A stretch of 64,000 nt of DNA, taken from contig NZ_VIRM01000011.1 in the NCBI RefSeq assembly GCF_006874475.1, forward strand, positions 1 through 64,000. Reading direction: 5' to 3'. The translations under genes and the position numbers were made by a program. The stretch's first letter is position 1, and every line of letters begins with the position of its first letter. Of the stretch, positions 42,195-50,759 are shown one piece after another. Source of the DNA: Microbispora hainanensis. Lineage in GTDB: Bacteria; Actinomycetota; Actinomycetes; Streptosporangiales; Streptosporangiaceae. The notes under the pieces are model-generated. The model was not told the DNA's origin. It did no database searches and was given only the letters and a program-made list of their open reading frames with translations.

Positions 42195-43262
42195 GTGATC
42201 AGATGGCGCAAGGGCGAAGTGGTGCGGGTCCGGCGCGAGTGGCCGGGTGCGGTGGAACTCGACGTCGCCGTCGCCGAGGGCGAGTGCCGGGCGCTCGCCT
42301 ATCCCCCGCTGGTGGGACGCCCTGAAGTGGGCGACACCGTGCTGCTCAACACGACCGCCCTCGCCATGGGTCTCGGTACGGGAGGGTACGCCATGGTGGT
42401 GGCCGTCCCGGACCGTTTGCCGCAAGATCCTTCCGGTCCCGGCCACCTGGTGAAGGCACGCTACACGCCGTTGCAGGCCACCGTGCTCGGCGCGGACGAG
42501 CAGGGCTCCCCGCATCACGAGGCGCTGCGGGAGGCCGACTCGATCGACGGGATGCCCGTGGTGGTCGCCGACCTGCACTCCGCCCTGCCCGCGATCCTCT
42601 GCGGCCTCTACGCGGACGCCCCCGGGATCAGGGTGGCGTACGTGATGCAGGACGGCGGGGCGCTGCCGGCCTGGTTCTCGATGTCGTGCGCGACCCTGCG
42701 CGAGCGCGACTGGCTGTGCGGGGTGGTGACGACCGGCCAGTCCTTCGGCGGCGACGTCGAGGTGGTCACCCTCCACACCGGCCTGCTGGCCGCGCGCCAC
42801 GTGCTCGGGGCCGACGTCGCCGTCGTGGCCCAGGGGCCGGGCAACCTCGGCACCGGCACCCGCTGGGGATTTTCCGGCGTCGCCGCGGGCGAGGCGGTCA
42901 ACGCCGCCGCCGTGCTGGCCGGGCGGCCCGTGGCCGCGCTGCGGGTCAGCGAGGGCGACCGCCGCGAGCGGCACGTCGGGGTGTCGCACCACTCCCTCAC
43001 GGCGTACGGCCGGGTCGCACTGGCCCCGGCCCAGGTGGTCGTGCCGGATCTGCCCGGCGAGTTCGGGGCGGCGGTGCGCGAGCAGGCCGCGGCCCTGGCC
43101 ACGCGCCACGAGATCGTGACCGTGCCGGTGGACGGCCTGCACGAGGCGCTCAAGGCGTCCCCGGTGCGGCTGTCCACGATGGGCCGCGGCCTGGAGGAGG
43201 ACCTGGCCTACTTCGTGACCTCCGCCGCCGCGGGGAGGCACGCGGCGTCGCTGCTGTCGTAG
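42195..43262 (+). CDS. DUF3866 family protein
   Basis: Protein of 355 residues that matches the actinobacterial DUF3866 family over its length: IRWRKGEVVRVRREWPGAVE, VGDTVLLNTTALAMGLGTGG, VVVADLHSALPAILCGLYAD, AYVMQDGGALPAWFSM, VVTTGQSFGGDVEVVTLHTG and VAQGPGNLGTGTRWGFSGVA. It contains a glycine-rich, possibly nucleotide- or cofactor-binding fold, but no function is known. GTG 42195 (VIRWRKG) is the family-like start; ATG 42171 is an alternative, and neither has a good ribosome binding site. Divergent from pafB. Its 3' end overlaps the convergent DUF3291 gene by 55 bases. Confidence 0.8.
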   Translation: MIRWRKGEVVRVRREWPGAVELDVAVAEGECRALAYPPLVGRPEVGDTVLLNTTALAMGLGTGGYAMVVAVPDRLPQDPSGPGHLVKARYTPLQATVLGADEQGSPHHEALREADSIDGMPVVVADLHSALPAILCGLYADAPGIRVAYVMQDGGALPAWFSMSCATLRERDWLCGVVTTGQSFGGDVEVVTLHTGLLAARHVLGADVAVVAQGPGNLGTGTRWGFSGVAAGEAVNAAAVLAGRPVAALRVSEGDRRERHVGVSHHSLTAYGRVALAPAQVVVPDLPGEFGAAVREQAAALATRHEIVTVPVDGLHEALKASPVRLSTMGRGLEEDLAYFVTSAAAGRHAASLLS

Positions 43263-43684
43263 AAGTCCTTGAACGTGAACGCCTCCGGACCCGGCCCCTG
43301 GGCCCGGAGCAGCTCCAGGCGCGCGATGGCCTCGTCGAGCGGCGGCCGGTGACCCTCGGGCACCCACCACATCACCGTGTAAGGCTCGGCCATCCGGAGG
43401 AACCACTGCCGGCGGCGCCGCATCACCTCCAGGTGGGCACTGCGATAGACGAAGTTCCACAACGTCTCGCGCGACTCCCAGACCGAGACGTTCACGACCA
43501 GCATCGGTCCGTAGTCGTGCTGGATCAGGTCGGTGGGCTCGTCGCCCTCCTTCATGCGCCAGACGAAGCCGGGCGCGTCGTCCGACACCTCGTATATCGG
43601 CGCCAGGGCGGCGAGGAAGCTCGCCAGTGCGGGTGAGTCGAGGGGTTCCCTGAGATGGGCGACGTTGAGCTGGGCGAGATGCAT
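43208..43684 (-). CDS. DUF3291 domain protein
   Basis: Protein of 158 residues with the DUF3291 monooxygenase-like ferredoxin fold: HLAQLNVAHLREPLDSPALA at the N-terminus, PGFVWRMKEGDE, LVVNVSVWESRETLWNFVYR with HLEVMRRRRQWFLRM and VMWWVPEGHRPPLDEAI. Relatives are dimeric alpha/beta-barrel proteins, some linked to antibiotic-type monooxygenases; activity here is unknown. It follows the HTH regulator on the same strand with a 14-base gap, so it may be its regulated partner. Confidence 0.85.
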   Translation of the reverse strand: MHLAQLNVAHLREPLDSPALASFLAALAPIYEVSDDAPGFVWRMKEGDEPTDLIQHDYGPMLVVNVSVWESRETLWNFVYRSAHLEVMRRRRQWFLRMAEPYTVMWWVPEGHRPPLDEAIARLELLRAQGPGPEAFTFKDFYDSSDAACLPAAAEVTK

Positions 43685-43698
43685 GCCGCGATTCTATG

Positions 43699-44352
43699 TC
43701 AATCTACGTTGTTTTTAGAAGGCCCGAAGACCACACAGCACTCCTCCGGTCGCGGGTCGAGCGTCGCGACCACCCCGGTCTCTCCCAGACCGGCCAGCAT
43801 CCCCTCGCAGAGCGCGAGGTTCATCGAGCACACGAGCAGCGGATGCGTGTCGGCCAGCACGTGGAAGGGGCAGTTGCGCAATCGCACCCGCCCGTCCTCC
43901 TCGTACGGCTCGTAGCCGCGCGCACGCAGCACCTCGACGAGGTCGCCGCCCGCCTCGCCGGCGGCCAGCCGCTCCCCGGTCCGGCGGGCGGCCTCTTCGG
44001 CCTTCTCCTCGCCGCCCAGCAGGTCGACGGTCTCCGCAAGCACGAGCGCGAGCGTGCGGTAGTCGCGGGGCGGCAGGCTCACGGTCCGCTCCTCGCGCAC
44101 CCGCCGGTAGACCTTCGCCGGGCGGCCGCCGCCGGGGCCGGCCCTGCCGCTGAGCCGCCGGAAACTCGCCTCGAGCAACCCCGCGTCGACCAGTCTGTCC
44201 AGATGATGGGCCGCCAGCGTGCGCTGGACGCCGGTGGCCTCGGCCGCCTCGTTGCGGCCCACGTCGCGCCCCTGCTCGGCCACGAACCGGTACAGCGCCC
44301 GCCGTACGGGATCGCCGAGCACGCTCATCGACTCCAGGTCGTCGCTCGTCAC
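43699..44352 (-). CDS. HTH regulator with cysteine-rich C-terminus (SufR-like)
   Basis: Protein of 217 residues. The N-terminus is an ArsR/MarR-type winged helix (VLGDPVRRALYRFVAEQGRD, EAAEATGVQRTLAAHHLDRL) with AGPGGGRPAKVYRR as the wing. The C-terminal domain ends with several Cys: CPFH, VCSMNLALCEGML and EECCVVFG, in a region that resembles the Fe-S ligand segment of SufR-type repressors. That suggests a metal- or Fe-S-sensing regulator (inference). GTG start. Divergent from the chitosanase gene, with the CsnR-type operator in the shared 166-bp promoter region; cotranscribed with the DUF3291 gene. Confidence 0.78.
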   Translation of the reverse strand: MTSDDLESMSVLGDPVRRALYRFVAEQGRDVGRNEAAEATGVQRTLAAHHLDRLVDAGLLEASFRRLSGRAGPGGGRPAKVYRRVREERTVSLPPRDYRTLALVLAETVDLLGGEEKAEEAARRTGERLAAGEAGGDLVEVLRARGYEPYEEDGRVRLRNCPFHVLADTHPLLVCSMNLALCEGMLAGLGETGVVATLDPRPEECCVVFGPSKNNVD

Positions 44353-44414
44353 AGCCGGGAGTCTAGGTCGTGTCGCCGCCGGGGCCGTTGACGCGGCCGT
44401 GCGCCGCTGCTTTT

Positions 44415-44433
44415 ATTAGGAAACCTTCCTAAC
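44415..44433. promoter_or_regulatory. CsnR-type operator before chitosanase gene
   Basis: ATTAGGAAACCTTCCTAAC differs at only two positions from the palindrome upstream of csnR (21320-21338). It lies 86 bases before the chitosanase start and 63 bases from the HTH regulator start. The TTAGGAAA/TTCCTAA arms are intact. Repression of csnA by CsnR through such a site is established in Streptomyces. Confidence 0.85.
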
Positions 44434-44518
44434 TAGACCCCCTCACGAGGGCTCACCCCCGCCCGCGCCCCCTTCCCGCCACGTCGCACGGCCGCGGGCG
44501 GAGAACGGAGCGACGCAC

Positions 44519-45385
44519 GTGAAAGACCCGCTGATCAGGCGCACTCCCCGGCGCGCGGCTCTGCTGCTCGCGGCCGCCGCGGCCGTGCTCCCCGCCAATG
44601 CGGCGGCGGCCGCGACCGGCGGCGGCCCGGCCGCCGCCCGGGAGAACGTGAAGGTGGCGGTCAAGGCGGCGCCGGTCGACCTCACCGACCCGAAGAAGAA
44701 GGAGATCGCGATGGAGCTCGTCTCCAGCGCGGAGAACTCCACCCTCGACTGGAAGGCCCAGTACAAGTACATCGAGGACATCGACGACGGGCGCGGCTAC
44801 ACCGCCGGCATCATCGGCTTCTGCTCGGGCACCGGCGACATGCTCGACCTGGTCGAGCTCTACACCGCGCGCAAGCCCGGCAACGTGCTGGCGAAGTATC
44901 TGCCCGCGCTGCGGAAGGTGAACGGCACCGGCTCGCACCGGGGGCTGGACCCACACTTCCCCGGGGACTGGCGCGCCGCCGCCGCCGACCCCGTGTTCGA
45001 GCAGGCGCAGAACGACGAGCGCGACCGGGTGTACTTCGATCCCGCCGTGGCCCGGGCCAAGGCCGACGGCCTGCGCGCTCTCGGGCAGTTCGTCTACTAC
45101 GACGCCATGGTGATGCACGGCCCCGGCTCCGACCCGGTCAGCTTCGGCGGCATCCGCAAGACGGCCATGAAGAAGGCCAGGACCCCGGCGCAGGGCGGCG
45201 ACGAGGTCGCCTACCTCAACGCGTTCCTCGACGCCCGCACGGCCGCGATGAAGACCGAGGAGGCGCACAGCGACACCAGCCGGGTCGACACCGCCCAGCG
45301 GGTGTTCCTCACGAACGGCAACCTCGATCTCGACCCGCCGCTGCGCTGGAAGGTCTACGGGGACGGCTACCGGATCCTGAGCTGA
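44519..45385 (+). CDS. csnA: Chitosanase, glycoside hydrolase family 46
   Basis: Secreted endo-chitosanase of 288 residues. The N-terminus has a twin-arginine-like signal (RRTPRRAALLLAAAAAVLPA, cleavage near ANAAAAA), consistent with Tat export. Catalytic residues are Glu72 in LVSSAENSTLDW and Asp89 or Asp90 in YIEDIDDGRGYTAGIIGFCS, matching the GH46 Glu/Asp pair. It cleaves beta-1,4 bonds in chitosan to oligomers that the csnEFG importer would take up. GTG 44519 with GGAG upstream. The CsnR-type operator at 44415 and a hairpin terminator at 45399 frame it as a single-gene unit. Confidence 0.94.
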   Translation: MKDPLIRRTPRRAALLLAAAAAVLPANAAAAATGGGPAAARENVKVAVKAAPVDLTDPKKKEIAMELVSSAENSTLDWKAQYKYIEDIDDGRGYTAGIIGFCSGTGDMLDLVELYTARKPGNVLAKYLPALRKVNGTGSHRGLDPHFPGDWRAAAADPVFEQAQNDERDRVYFDPAVARAKADGLRALGQFVYYDAMVMHGPGSDPVSFGGIRKTAMKKARTPAQGGDEVAYLNAFLDARTAAMKTEEAHSDTSRVDTAQRVFLTNGNLDLDPPLRWKVYGDGYRILS

Positions 45386-45398
45386 CCCCCGTACGCCG

Positions 45399-45433
45399 AG
45401 GGCCCCTCCCACCGACCAGGTGAGAGGGGCCCT
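45399..45433. terminator. Bidirectional terminator (csnA / FKBP)
   Basis: AGGGCCCCTC and GAGGGGCCCT form a perfect 10-bp stem with a 15-base loop, between convergent stops at 45385 and 45451. The plus-strand 3' side continues TTGCC. A good candidate terminator for both genes. Confidence 0.75.
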
Positions 45434-45450
45434 TGCCGTACGGGTGACCG

Positions 45451-46413
45451 TCAGGCCGCGCCGAGGACGTCCACGACGAAGACGAGCGTGTCGGTGCCCT
45501 TGATGCCGCCCTGCGCGTTGCCCTCCTTGCCGTAGCCGAGGTCCGGCGGGATCGTCAGCAGGACGCGGCTGCCGACCGGGACGCCGGTCAGGCCCTGTGC
45601 CCAGCCCTTGACGACCTGGTTGAGGGCGAACGTCGCGGGCTGGCCCCGCTCCCAGCTGGAGTCGAACTGCTTGTCGGTGCCCCAGATCTTGCCGACGTAG
45701 TGGGCGAGGACCGTCTGATCGGCCTTCACCTCCGGGCCGCCGCCCTTGATGACGGTCTTGACCACCAGCTTCTTGGGCGCCTTCTCGCTGGTCTTGGTGG
45801 TCAGCGCCGGGGCCTTGTCGCCACCGGTGTTCTCCAGCTTCACCCCGTCGACGCCGGGGTCGACGGCGGCGCCCTGGACCGACTTCAGCGCGGCCGACAC
45901 CACGTCGATGACGAGCACCTGGGACGTGGTGTCGAAGTCCTGGCCCTGCTGCTTGGCCTGGTCGACCTGCTCCGGGCTCAGGTTGTCCTTGGCGACGACG
46001 GCCATGACCCGGCCGCCCGGCTTGGCGCCGACCAGCGCCTCGTGCAGCGCCTTGGGCAGCTGCGGGCTGACCGAGACGAACTCCGACTTGCCCTGGTCGT
46101 AGTCGGACCCGGCCGCCTTGTTCTCCTTGCCGTCCCAGTTGTACACGGTGACGTTGGCGGTGAGGACGTCGCCGTCCTTCGCCGGGGTGCCCTGGCCCTC
46201 GATGACCTTGATGGAAGCGGACGTGAGCGAGGGCTTGCCCGCCGGGAAGGTCAGGGTGGGCTTCTTGCCGGCCTCTCCCGTCACCTTGATGGCCGAGGCG
46301 GCGGCCTGGCCACTGGAGGCGGGGCTCGCACTGGACGTGCTCTTCTGCGCGGTGCCGCACGCGGCGGCGAGCAGCAGGGGCAGGACGGCGACGAGTGCCG
46401 TACGACGGCGCAT
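45451..46413 (-). CDS. FKBP-type peptidyl-prolyl isomerase lipoprotein
   Basis: Exported lipoprotein of 320 residues with a lipobox-like AAAC at about residue 19 and a Ser-rich linker. Two FKBP modules are visible. The first (about 60-185) is degenerate: GDVLTANVTVYNWDGKENKA, LPKALHEALVGAKPGGRVMA. The second (about 205-320) is canonical: ADQTVLAHYVGKIWGTDKQF, FDSSWERGQPATFALNQVVK, GWAQGLTGVPVGSRVLLTIP and GTDTLVFVVDVL. It speeds proline isomerisation during folding of exported proteins. ATG 46413 chosen for its signal peptide and GAGGA upstream. FKBP genes next to pafA are conserved in Streptomyces. Confidence 0.9.
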   Translation of the reverse strand: MRRRTALVAVLPLLLAAACGTAQKSTSSASPASSGQAAASAIKVTGEAGKKPTLTFPAGKPSLTSASIKVIEGQGTPAKDGDVLTANVTVYNWDGKENKAAGSDYDQGKSEFVSVSPQLPKALHEALVGAKPGGRVMAVVAKDNLSPEQVDQAKQQGQDFDTTSQVLVIDVVSAALKSVQGAAVDPGVDGVKLENTGGDKAPALTTKTSEKAPKKLVVKTVIKGGGPEVKADQTVLAHYVGKIWGTDKQFDSSWERGQPATFALNQVVKGWAQGLTGVPVGSRVLLTIPPDLGYGKEGNAQGGIKGTDTLVFVVDVLGAA

Positions 46414-46484
46414 ATGGGAATCCTCAAACAGACAGCGGGTCCGGGCCAGGCTACCCGAACCCGCCGTCAGAGCGGTGTAAGAGA

Positions 46485-47843
46485 TCACATGCCGGCGATG
46501 AGCTTCTCGACTCGCTCGTCCACGCTGCGGAACGGATCCTTGCACAGCACCGTCCGCTGGGCCTGGTCGTTGAGCTTCAGGTGAACCCAGTCGACGGTGA
46601 AGTCGCGCCGCTTCTCCTGGGCCTTGCGGATGAACTCTCCGCGCAGCTTGGCGCGTGTGGTCTGCGGCGGAACCGACTTGGCCTCGAAGATGCGGACGTC
46701 GTCGGCCACCCTCTCGACGGCCCCGCGCTTCTGCAGGAGATAGAACAGCCCGCGCTTGCGGTGGACGTCGTGGTAGGCCAGATCGAGCTGCGCGACGCGC
46801 GGCGACGACAGCGGAAGGTCGTACTTCTGCCTGTAACGTTCAATCATCTGGTATTTGGTGACCCAGTCGATCTCCCGCGAGACGAGGTCGAGGTCGCCCG
46901 TGTCGACCGCCCGGAGCGTGCGCTCCCACAGCTCCAGCACCCGCTTGGCGATGGCGTCCCCGCCGCGCCTGTCGACGAAGTCCTGCGCCTTGGTCAGGTA
47001 CTCCTGCTGGATCTCCAGCGACGAGGCCTCGCGGCCGTTGGCCAGGCGCACCCTGCGCCTGCCCGTCATGTCGTGGGACACCTCCCGGATGGCCCTGATG
47101 GGGTTCTCCAGGGACAGGTCGCGCATCACCACGCCGGCCTCGATCATGCGCAGCACCAGGTCGGTGGCGCCGACCTTGAGCAGCATCGTGGTCTCGCTCA
47201 TGTTCGAGTCGCCCACGATGACGTGCAGCCGGCGGAACCGCTCGGCGTCCGCGTGCGGCTCGTCACGGGTGTTGATGATCGGCCGGGACCGGGTGGTCGC
47301 CGAGGAGACGCCCTCCCAGATGTGCTCGGCCCGCTGGGAGACGCAGTAGACGGCTCCGCGCGGCGTCTGCAGCACCTTGCCCGCACCGCAGATGATCTGC
47401 CGCGTCACCAGATAAGGGATCAGTACGTCGGCCAGCCGCCCGAACTCCCCGTGCCGGCCCACGAGGTAGTTCTCGTGGCAGCCGTAGGAGTTGCCGGCCG
47501 AGTCGGTGTTGTTCTTGAACAGGTAGATGTCGCCCGCGATGCCTTCCTCGCGGAGCCGCTTCTCGGCGTCCACGAGGAGGCCCTCCAGGATCCGCTCCCC
47601 CGCCTTGTCGTGCGTGACCAGCTCCACGACGTTGTCGCATTCAGGGGTGGCGTACTCGGGATGGCTGCCCACGTCCAGGTAGAGACGTGCGCCGTTGCGC
47701 AGGAATACGTTGCTCGATCGGCCCCAGGACACCACTCGCCGGAACAGGTACCGCGCCACCTCGTCCGGTGACAGCCTCCGCTGCCCGCGAAACGTGCAGG
47801 TGACGCCGTACTCGTTCTCCAGCCCGAATATGCGTCGATCCAT
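46485..47843 (-). CDS. pafA: Pup-protein ligase PafA
   Basis: ATP-dependent ligase of 452 residues that joins the C-terminal glutamate of Pup to substrate lysines. Glutamine-synthetase-like motifs: [16 protein letters not shown] with the metal-binding Glu, [19 protein letters not shown] containing the catalytic Asp, [60 protein letters not shown] and a C-terminal domain ending [20 protein letters not shown]. Length fits the family. ATG 47843 follows an in-frame GTG at 47846. Downstream of prcA and a lipoprotein gene; upstream of FKBP. Confidence 0.96.
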   Translation of the reverse strand: MDRRIFGLENEYGVTCTFRGQRRLSPDEVARYLFRRVVSWGRSSNVFLRNGARLYLDVGSHPEYATPECDNVVELVTHDKAGERILEGLLVDAEKRLREEGIAGDIYLFKNNTDSAGNSYGCHENYLVGRHGEFGRLADVLIPYLVTRQIICGAGKVLQTPRGAVYCVSQRAEHIWEGVSSATTRSRPIINTRDEPHADAERFRRLHVIVGDSNMSETTMLLKVGATDLVLRMIEAGVVMRDLSLENPIRAIREVSHDMTGRRRVRLANGREASSLEIQQEYLTKAQDFVDRRGGDAIAKRVLELWERTLRAVDTGDLDLVSREIDWVTKYQMIERYRQKYDLPLSSPRVAQLDLAYHDVHRKRGLFYLLQKRGAVERVADDVRIFEAKSVPPQTTRAKLRGEFIRKAQEKRRDFTVDWVHLKLNDQAQRTVLCKDPFRSVDERVEKLIAGM

Positions 47844-47912
47844 CACCTCACACTATTCCCATAAACCGGCGGCCGAACAGTGATCAGGCGGTGGAATGCC
47901 GAGAAGAAGGGC

Positions 47913-48611
47913 TCAGGCGGCGTAGATCTCCGTCACCTTGACGATCTGCCCGCCCTTGACCGTGATGAGGGCCCGCAGGTCGCCCTTGTCGGCCCGCAGG
48001 ACCAGCTTGTCCCGGGAACAGCGCTCGGTGCCGAGGTAGGCGCCGTCGATGGTCTGGTCCTTGCCGTCGCAGCCGACCGCGCTGAGGAAGACGACGTTGC
48101 CGGCGATCGGCGCGGCGAAGGCCGTCACGTCGCCCTCCGGCGGCCCCTCGAAGTGGCCGGTCGTGCTGCCGCCGTACTCCTTCACGAACTTGACGGGGCG
48201 GTACTCCGCCACGTTCTCGTCGTGCATGGCCACGAGCTGACCGCGTACGACACCGTCGCTGCTGGGGCTGAGCCCCTTGGTGAAGTCGTGCTTGGGGTCC
48301 GACTGGATGGTCCCGCCGAAGGGAGCCGGCGTCTTGTCCGTGATGGGCGGCCCGGCCTTGACCGGCTTCCGCGTCGGCGCGGCCGTGGCCGAGTCGGTGG
48401 GCGTGTCGGTGGGTGTGTCGGCCGCCGGGGTCTCGGAGGCCGCCGGGTCGGCGGACGGCTCCGCGGGCGACGCCGGGGCCGTCACCGTCACGGTGGCGGT
48501 CACGGTGGGCGAGGCCGAGGTGCCGGAGGCCGAGGAGCACGCGGTCAGCGACAGGAGAGTGACGGCGACGGCCGGAACGGCCCCGCGCCGAAAGAGATCA
48601 AAAGTCGTCAT
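47913..48611 (-). CDS. Putative lipoprotein with Thr/Pro-rich linker
   Basis: Exported lipoprotein of 232 residues: signal peptide AVAVTLLSLTAC (lipobox LTAC at about residue 25), then about 70 residues of Thr/Ser/Pro/Ala-rich linker (TVTATVTVTAP, TPTDTPTDSATAAPT), a form often O-mannosylated in actinomycetes. The C-terminal domain (about 110-232) reads FTKGLSPSSDGVVRGQLVAM, EYRPVKFVKEYGGSTTGHFE, VFLSAVGCDGKDQTIDGAYL with two Cys and ALITVKGGQIVKVTEIYAA. No family recognised. It sits between prcA and pafA, separated from prcA by a strong hairpin. Confidence 0.75.
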   Translation of the reverse strand: MTTFDLFRRGAVPAVAVTLLSLTACSSASGTSASPTVTATVTVTAPASPAEPSADPAASETPAADTPTDTPTDSATAAPTRKPVKAGPPITDKTPAPFGGTIQSDPKHDFTKGLSPSSDGVVRGQLVAMHDENVAEYRPVKFVKEYGGSTTGHFEGPPEGDVTAFAAPIAGNVVFLSAVGCDGKDQTIDGAYLGTERCSRDKLVLRADKGDLRALITVKGGQIVKVTEIYAA

Positions 48612-48775
48612 AACGGCACGAGACTAGCGAAGTCAAGAGTCGGCCGAGCCGAAACGCCCGAGCCCAAGCGCTCAAGCCGGAGTTGCCGGAGCCTCCTCAG
48701 CACGCCGGAGGCCGATCCGGAGTGCCCGGATCCGACCTGTCCGACCCGGGGTGCCCGGGCCGGTCCCACCACGCG

Positions 48776-48811
48776 GCGGCGCCGCGCCCCCTGACGAGGG
48801 CGCGGCGCCGC
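48776..48811. terminator. Strong GC hairpin downstream of prcA
   Basis: A perfect 14-bp stem (48776-48789 with 48798-48811, core CGGCGCCGCGCCC) with an 8-base loop CCTGACGA lies 30 bases after the prcA stop in the minus direction. It probably terminates or attenuates the prcBA transcript before the lipoprotein-pafA genes. Confidence 0.75.
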
Positions 48812-48840
48812 GGCCGTACGGACGGGATGGGAGGTGGGGA

Positions 48841-49689
48841 CTACTCGCCGGAGCCCGTGTCGATGTCGCCCTCGGGGGCGATCGGCGGGGCGGTGCCGGG
48901 AGCCTGCTCGCCCTGCGCCCGCTCCCCCTGTGCCTGCTCGCCGTTGCCCTGCTCCGTCTGGGCCTCGGCGGCGGGCTTCGCGCTCTCCTGGCTCTCCTTG
49001 GCGGCCTCCAGCAGCTTCTCCAGGCGGGGCCCGGTCAGGCGCAGGAACTTGCGATGCTCCCTGCTCCGGTCGAGGACGGCGACCTCGATCTGGGTCGCCG
49101 GAGGACGCTCGCCGCCCGGCTCGGTCAGGGCGGACAGCGCGGCGTCGAGGGCCTGCGGCAGCGGCAGTCCCTCCCTGTAACGCTCCTTCAGGCGTCCGCC
49201 GACGGCCTCGGCCTGGCCGCCGATCACGGCCATGCCCTGCTCGTCGAAGACGGAGCCGTCGAAGGTGATCCGGTAGATCTGGTCGTCCTCGGGCGCCTCG
49301 CCGACCTCCGCGACGACGATCTCCACCTCGAACGACTTGATCGACTCGGTGAAGATCATGCCGAGGTGCTGGGCGTACAGGTTCGCCAGGCCGCGGCCGG
49401 TGACGTCGGTGCGGTTGAACGTGTAGCCGTTGATGTCCGCGTAGCGGATGCCCGCCAGGCGCAGCGACTCGAACTCGTTGTAGCGTCCCACCGCGGCGAA
49501 GCCGATGCGGTCGTAGATCTCACTGATCTTGTGCAGCGCCTTGGACGGGTTGGGCGCCACGAACAGGATGCCGTCGGCGTACTGCATCACGACCACGCTG
49601 CGACCGCGAGCGATGCCCTTGCGGGCATACTCCGCCCTGTCCCGCATGATCTGCTCGGGCGAGGCATATCCTCCGAAGGGGATGGACAC
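48841..49689 (-). CDS. prcA: 20S proteasome alpha subunit PrcA
   Basis: Alpha-ring subunit of 282 residues. N-terminus [20 protein letters not shown] (gate and H0 helix), then [60 protein letters not shown] and [20 protein letters not shown]. No N-terminal threonine nucleophile, as expected for an alpha subunit. After residue 235 the tail is acidic and repetitive ([20 protein letters not shown]), a variable feature of actinobacterial PrcA. Downstream of prcB by 21 bases. Confidence 0.96.
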   Translation of the reverse strand: MSIPFGGYASPEQIMRDRAEYARKGIARGRSVVVMQYADGILFVAPNPSKALHKISEIYDRIGFAAVGRYNEFESLRLAGIRYADINGYTFNRTDVTGRGLANLYAQHLGMIFTESIKSFEVEIVVAEVGEAPEDDQIYRITFDGSVFDEQGMAVIGGQAEAVGGRLKERYREGLPLPQALDAALSALTEPGGERPPATQIEVAVLDRSREHRKFLRLTGPRLEKLLEAAKESQESAKPAAEAQTEQGNGEQAQGERAQGEQAPGTAPPIAPEGDIDTGSGE

Positions 49690-49710
49690 CGGGGGTGATC
49701 CTCTCTTGGG

Positions 49711-50547
49711 TTAGCGCAGCGGCGCGATCGGGCCTTCGGGGGCGGTCATCCGCCTCTCCAGCATGGACTCCACGAACTCGGCGACCTCGTCGTCCGGGAG
49801 GCGGCGGTAGCCGTCCGCGGTGATGACCGCCACGATCGGCCAGATCTTCCGCATCACGTCGGGGCCGCCGGTCGCCGAGTCGTCGTCGGCGGCGTCATAC
49901 AGGGCGTGCAGACAGGCCAGGACGATGTCCTGCGGGCTGGCGTTCTCCCGGTAGAGCTTCTTGAGCGACCCCCGGGCGAAGATCGAACCCGAGCCGATCG
50001 AGTGGAACTCCCTCTGCTCGTACGGCCCGCCGCCCACGTCGTAGCTGAAGATCCGCCCGCCCTCGTGGGCCGGGTCGTAGGCCGCGAAGAGGGGCACGAC
50101 CACGAGGCCCTGCATGGCCATGGGCAGGTTTCCGCGGATCATGGTGGCCAGGCGGTGCGCCTTGCCCTCGGTCGACAGCGAGCGGCCTTCGGTCTTCTCG
50201 TAGTGCTCCAGCTCGACGCGGTAGAGCCGGGCCAGCTCCAGGCCGGTGCTGGCGGTGCCCGCGATGCCCATGCAGGAGTAGTCGTCGGTGCGGAACACCT
50301 TCTCGATGTCCCGCTGCGAGATGATGTTCCCGGAGGTCGCACGCCTGTCGCCCGCCATCACCACGCCGCCGGCGCAGGTCGCCGCGACGATGGTGGTCGC
50401 GTGCGGGATCTCGTCGCCCACCGGCGCCGCCAGCGACTCGTTGCGGGCGGGCAGCAGGCTCGGCGCGTGCACGCCTAGGAACTCCGAGAACGACGACGAT
50501 CCCGTATGTGTGAAGAGGCTGTTCATCCAGGCTGGCTGAGATGCCAC
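49711..50547 (-). CDS. prcB: 20S proteasome beta subunit PrcB
   Basis: Catalytic beta subunit of 278 residues. A 50-residue propeptide is cut before Thr51 in [20 protein letters not shown], which becomes the N-terminal nucleophile. Other motifs: [20 protein letters not shown] with the catalytic Asp and Lys region, [40 protein letters not shown] and [20 protein letters not shown]. In most actinobacteria pup lies directly upstream; here it is 10.3 kb away beyond a plus-strand operon. Confidence 0.96.
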   Translation of the reverse strand: MASQPAWMNSLFTHTGSSSFSEFLGVHAPSLLPARNESLAAPVGDEIPHATTIVAATCAGGVVMAGDRRATSGNIISQRDIEKVFRTDDYSCMGIAGTASTGLELARLYRVELEHYEKTEGRSLSTEGKAHRLATMIRGNLPMAMQGLVVVPLFAAYDPAHEGGRIFSYDVGGGPYEQREFHSIGSGSIFARGSLKKLYRENASPQDIVLACLHALYDAADDDSATGGPDVMRKIWPIVAVITADGYRRLPDDEVAEFVESMLERRMTAPEGPIAPLR

Positions 50548-50759
50548 GCGACTCCCTCCAAGCGTGCGTTGTTACGCCCGACCATACTCAGGTCTCAGCA
50601 CTGGTTGCACTCTTCCCGATCAGCTCAGCGCGAACCAGACATCCCACAAGAGGCCGGGCGCACGTCCCTTACTCGTTCACCAAACCGTTTCTTTACGTGT
50701 TGGTAATCGCGTGCGAGGGTCGATTTGTCCGTACGTCAGGACTTACGGGGAGGTCGATC

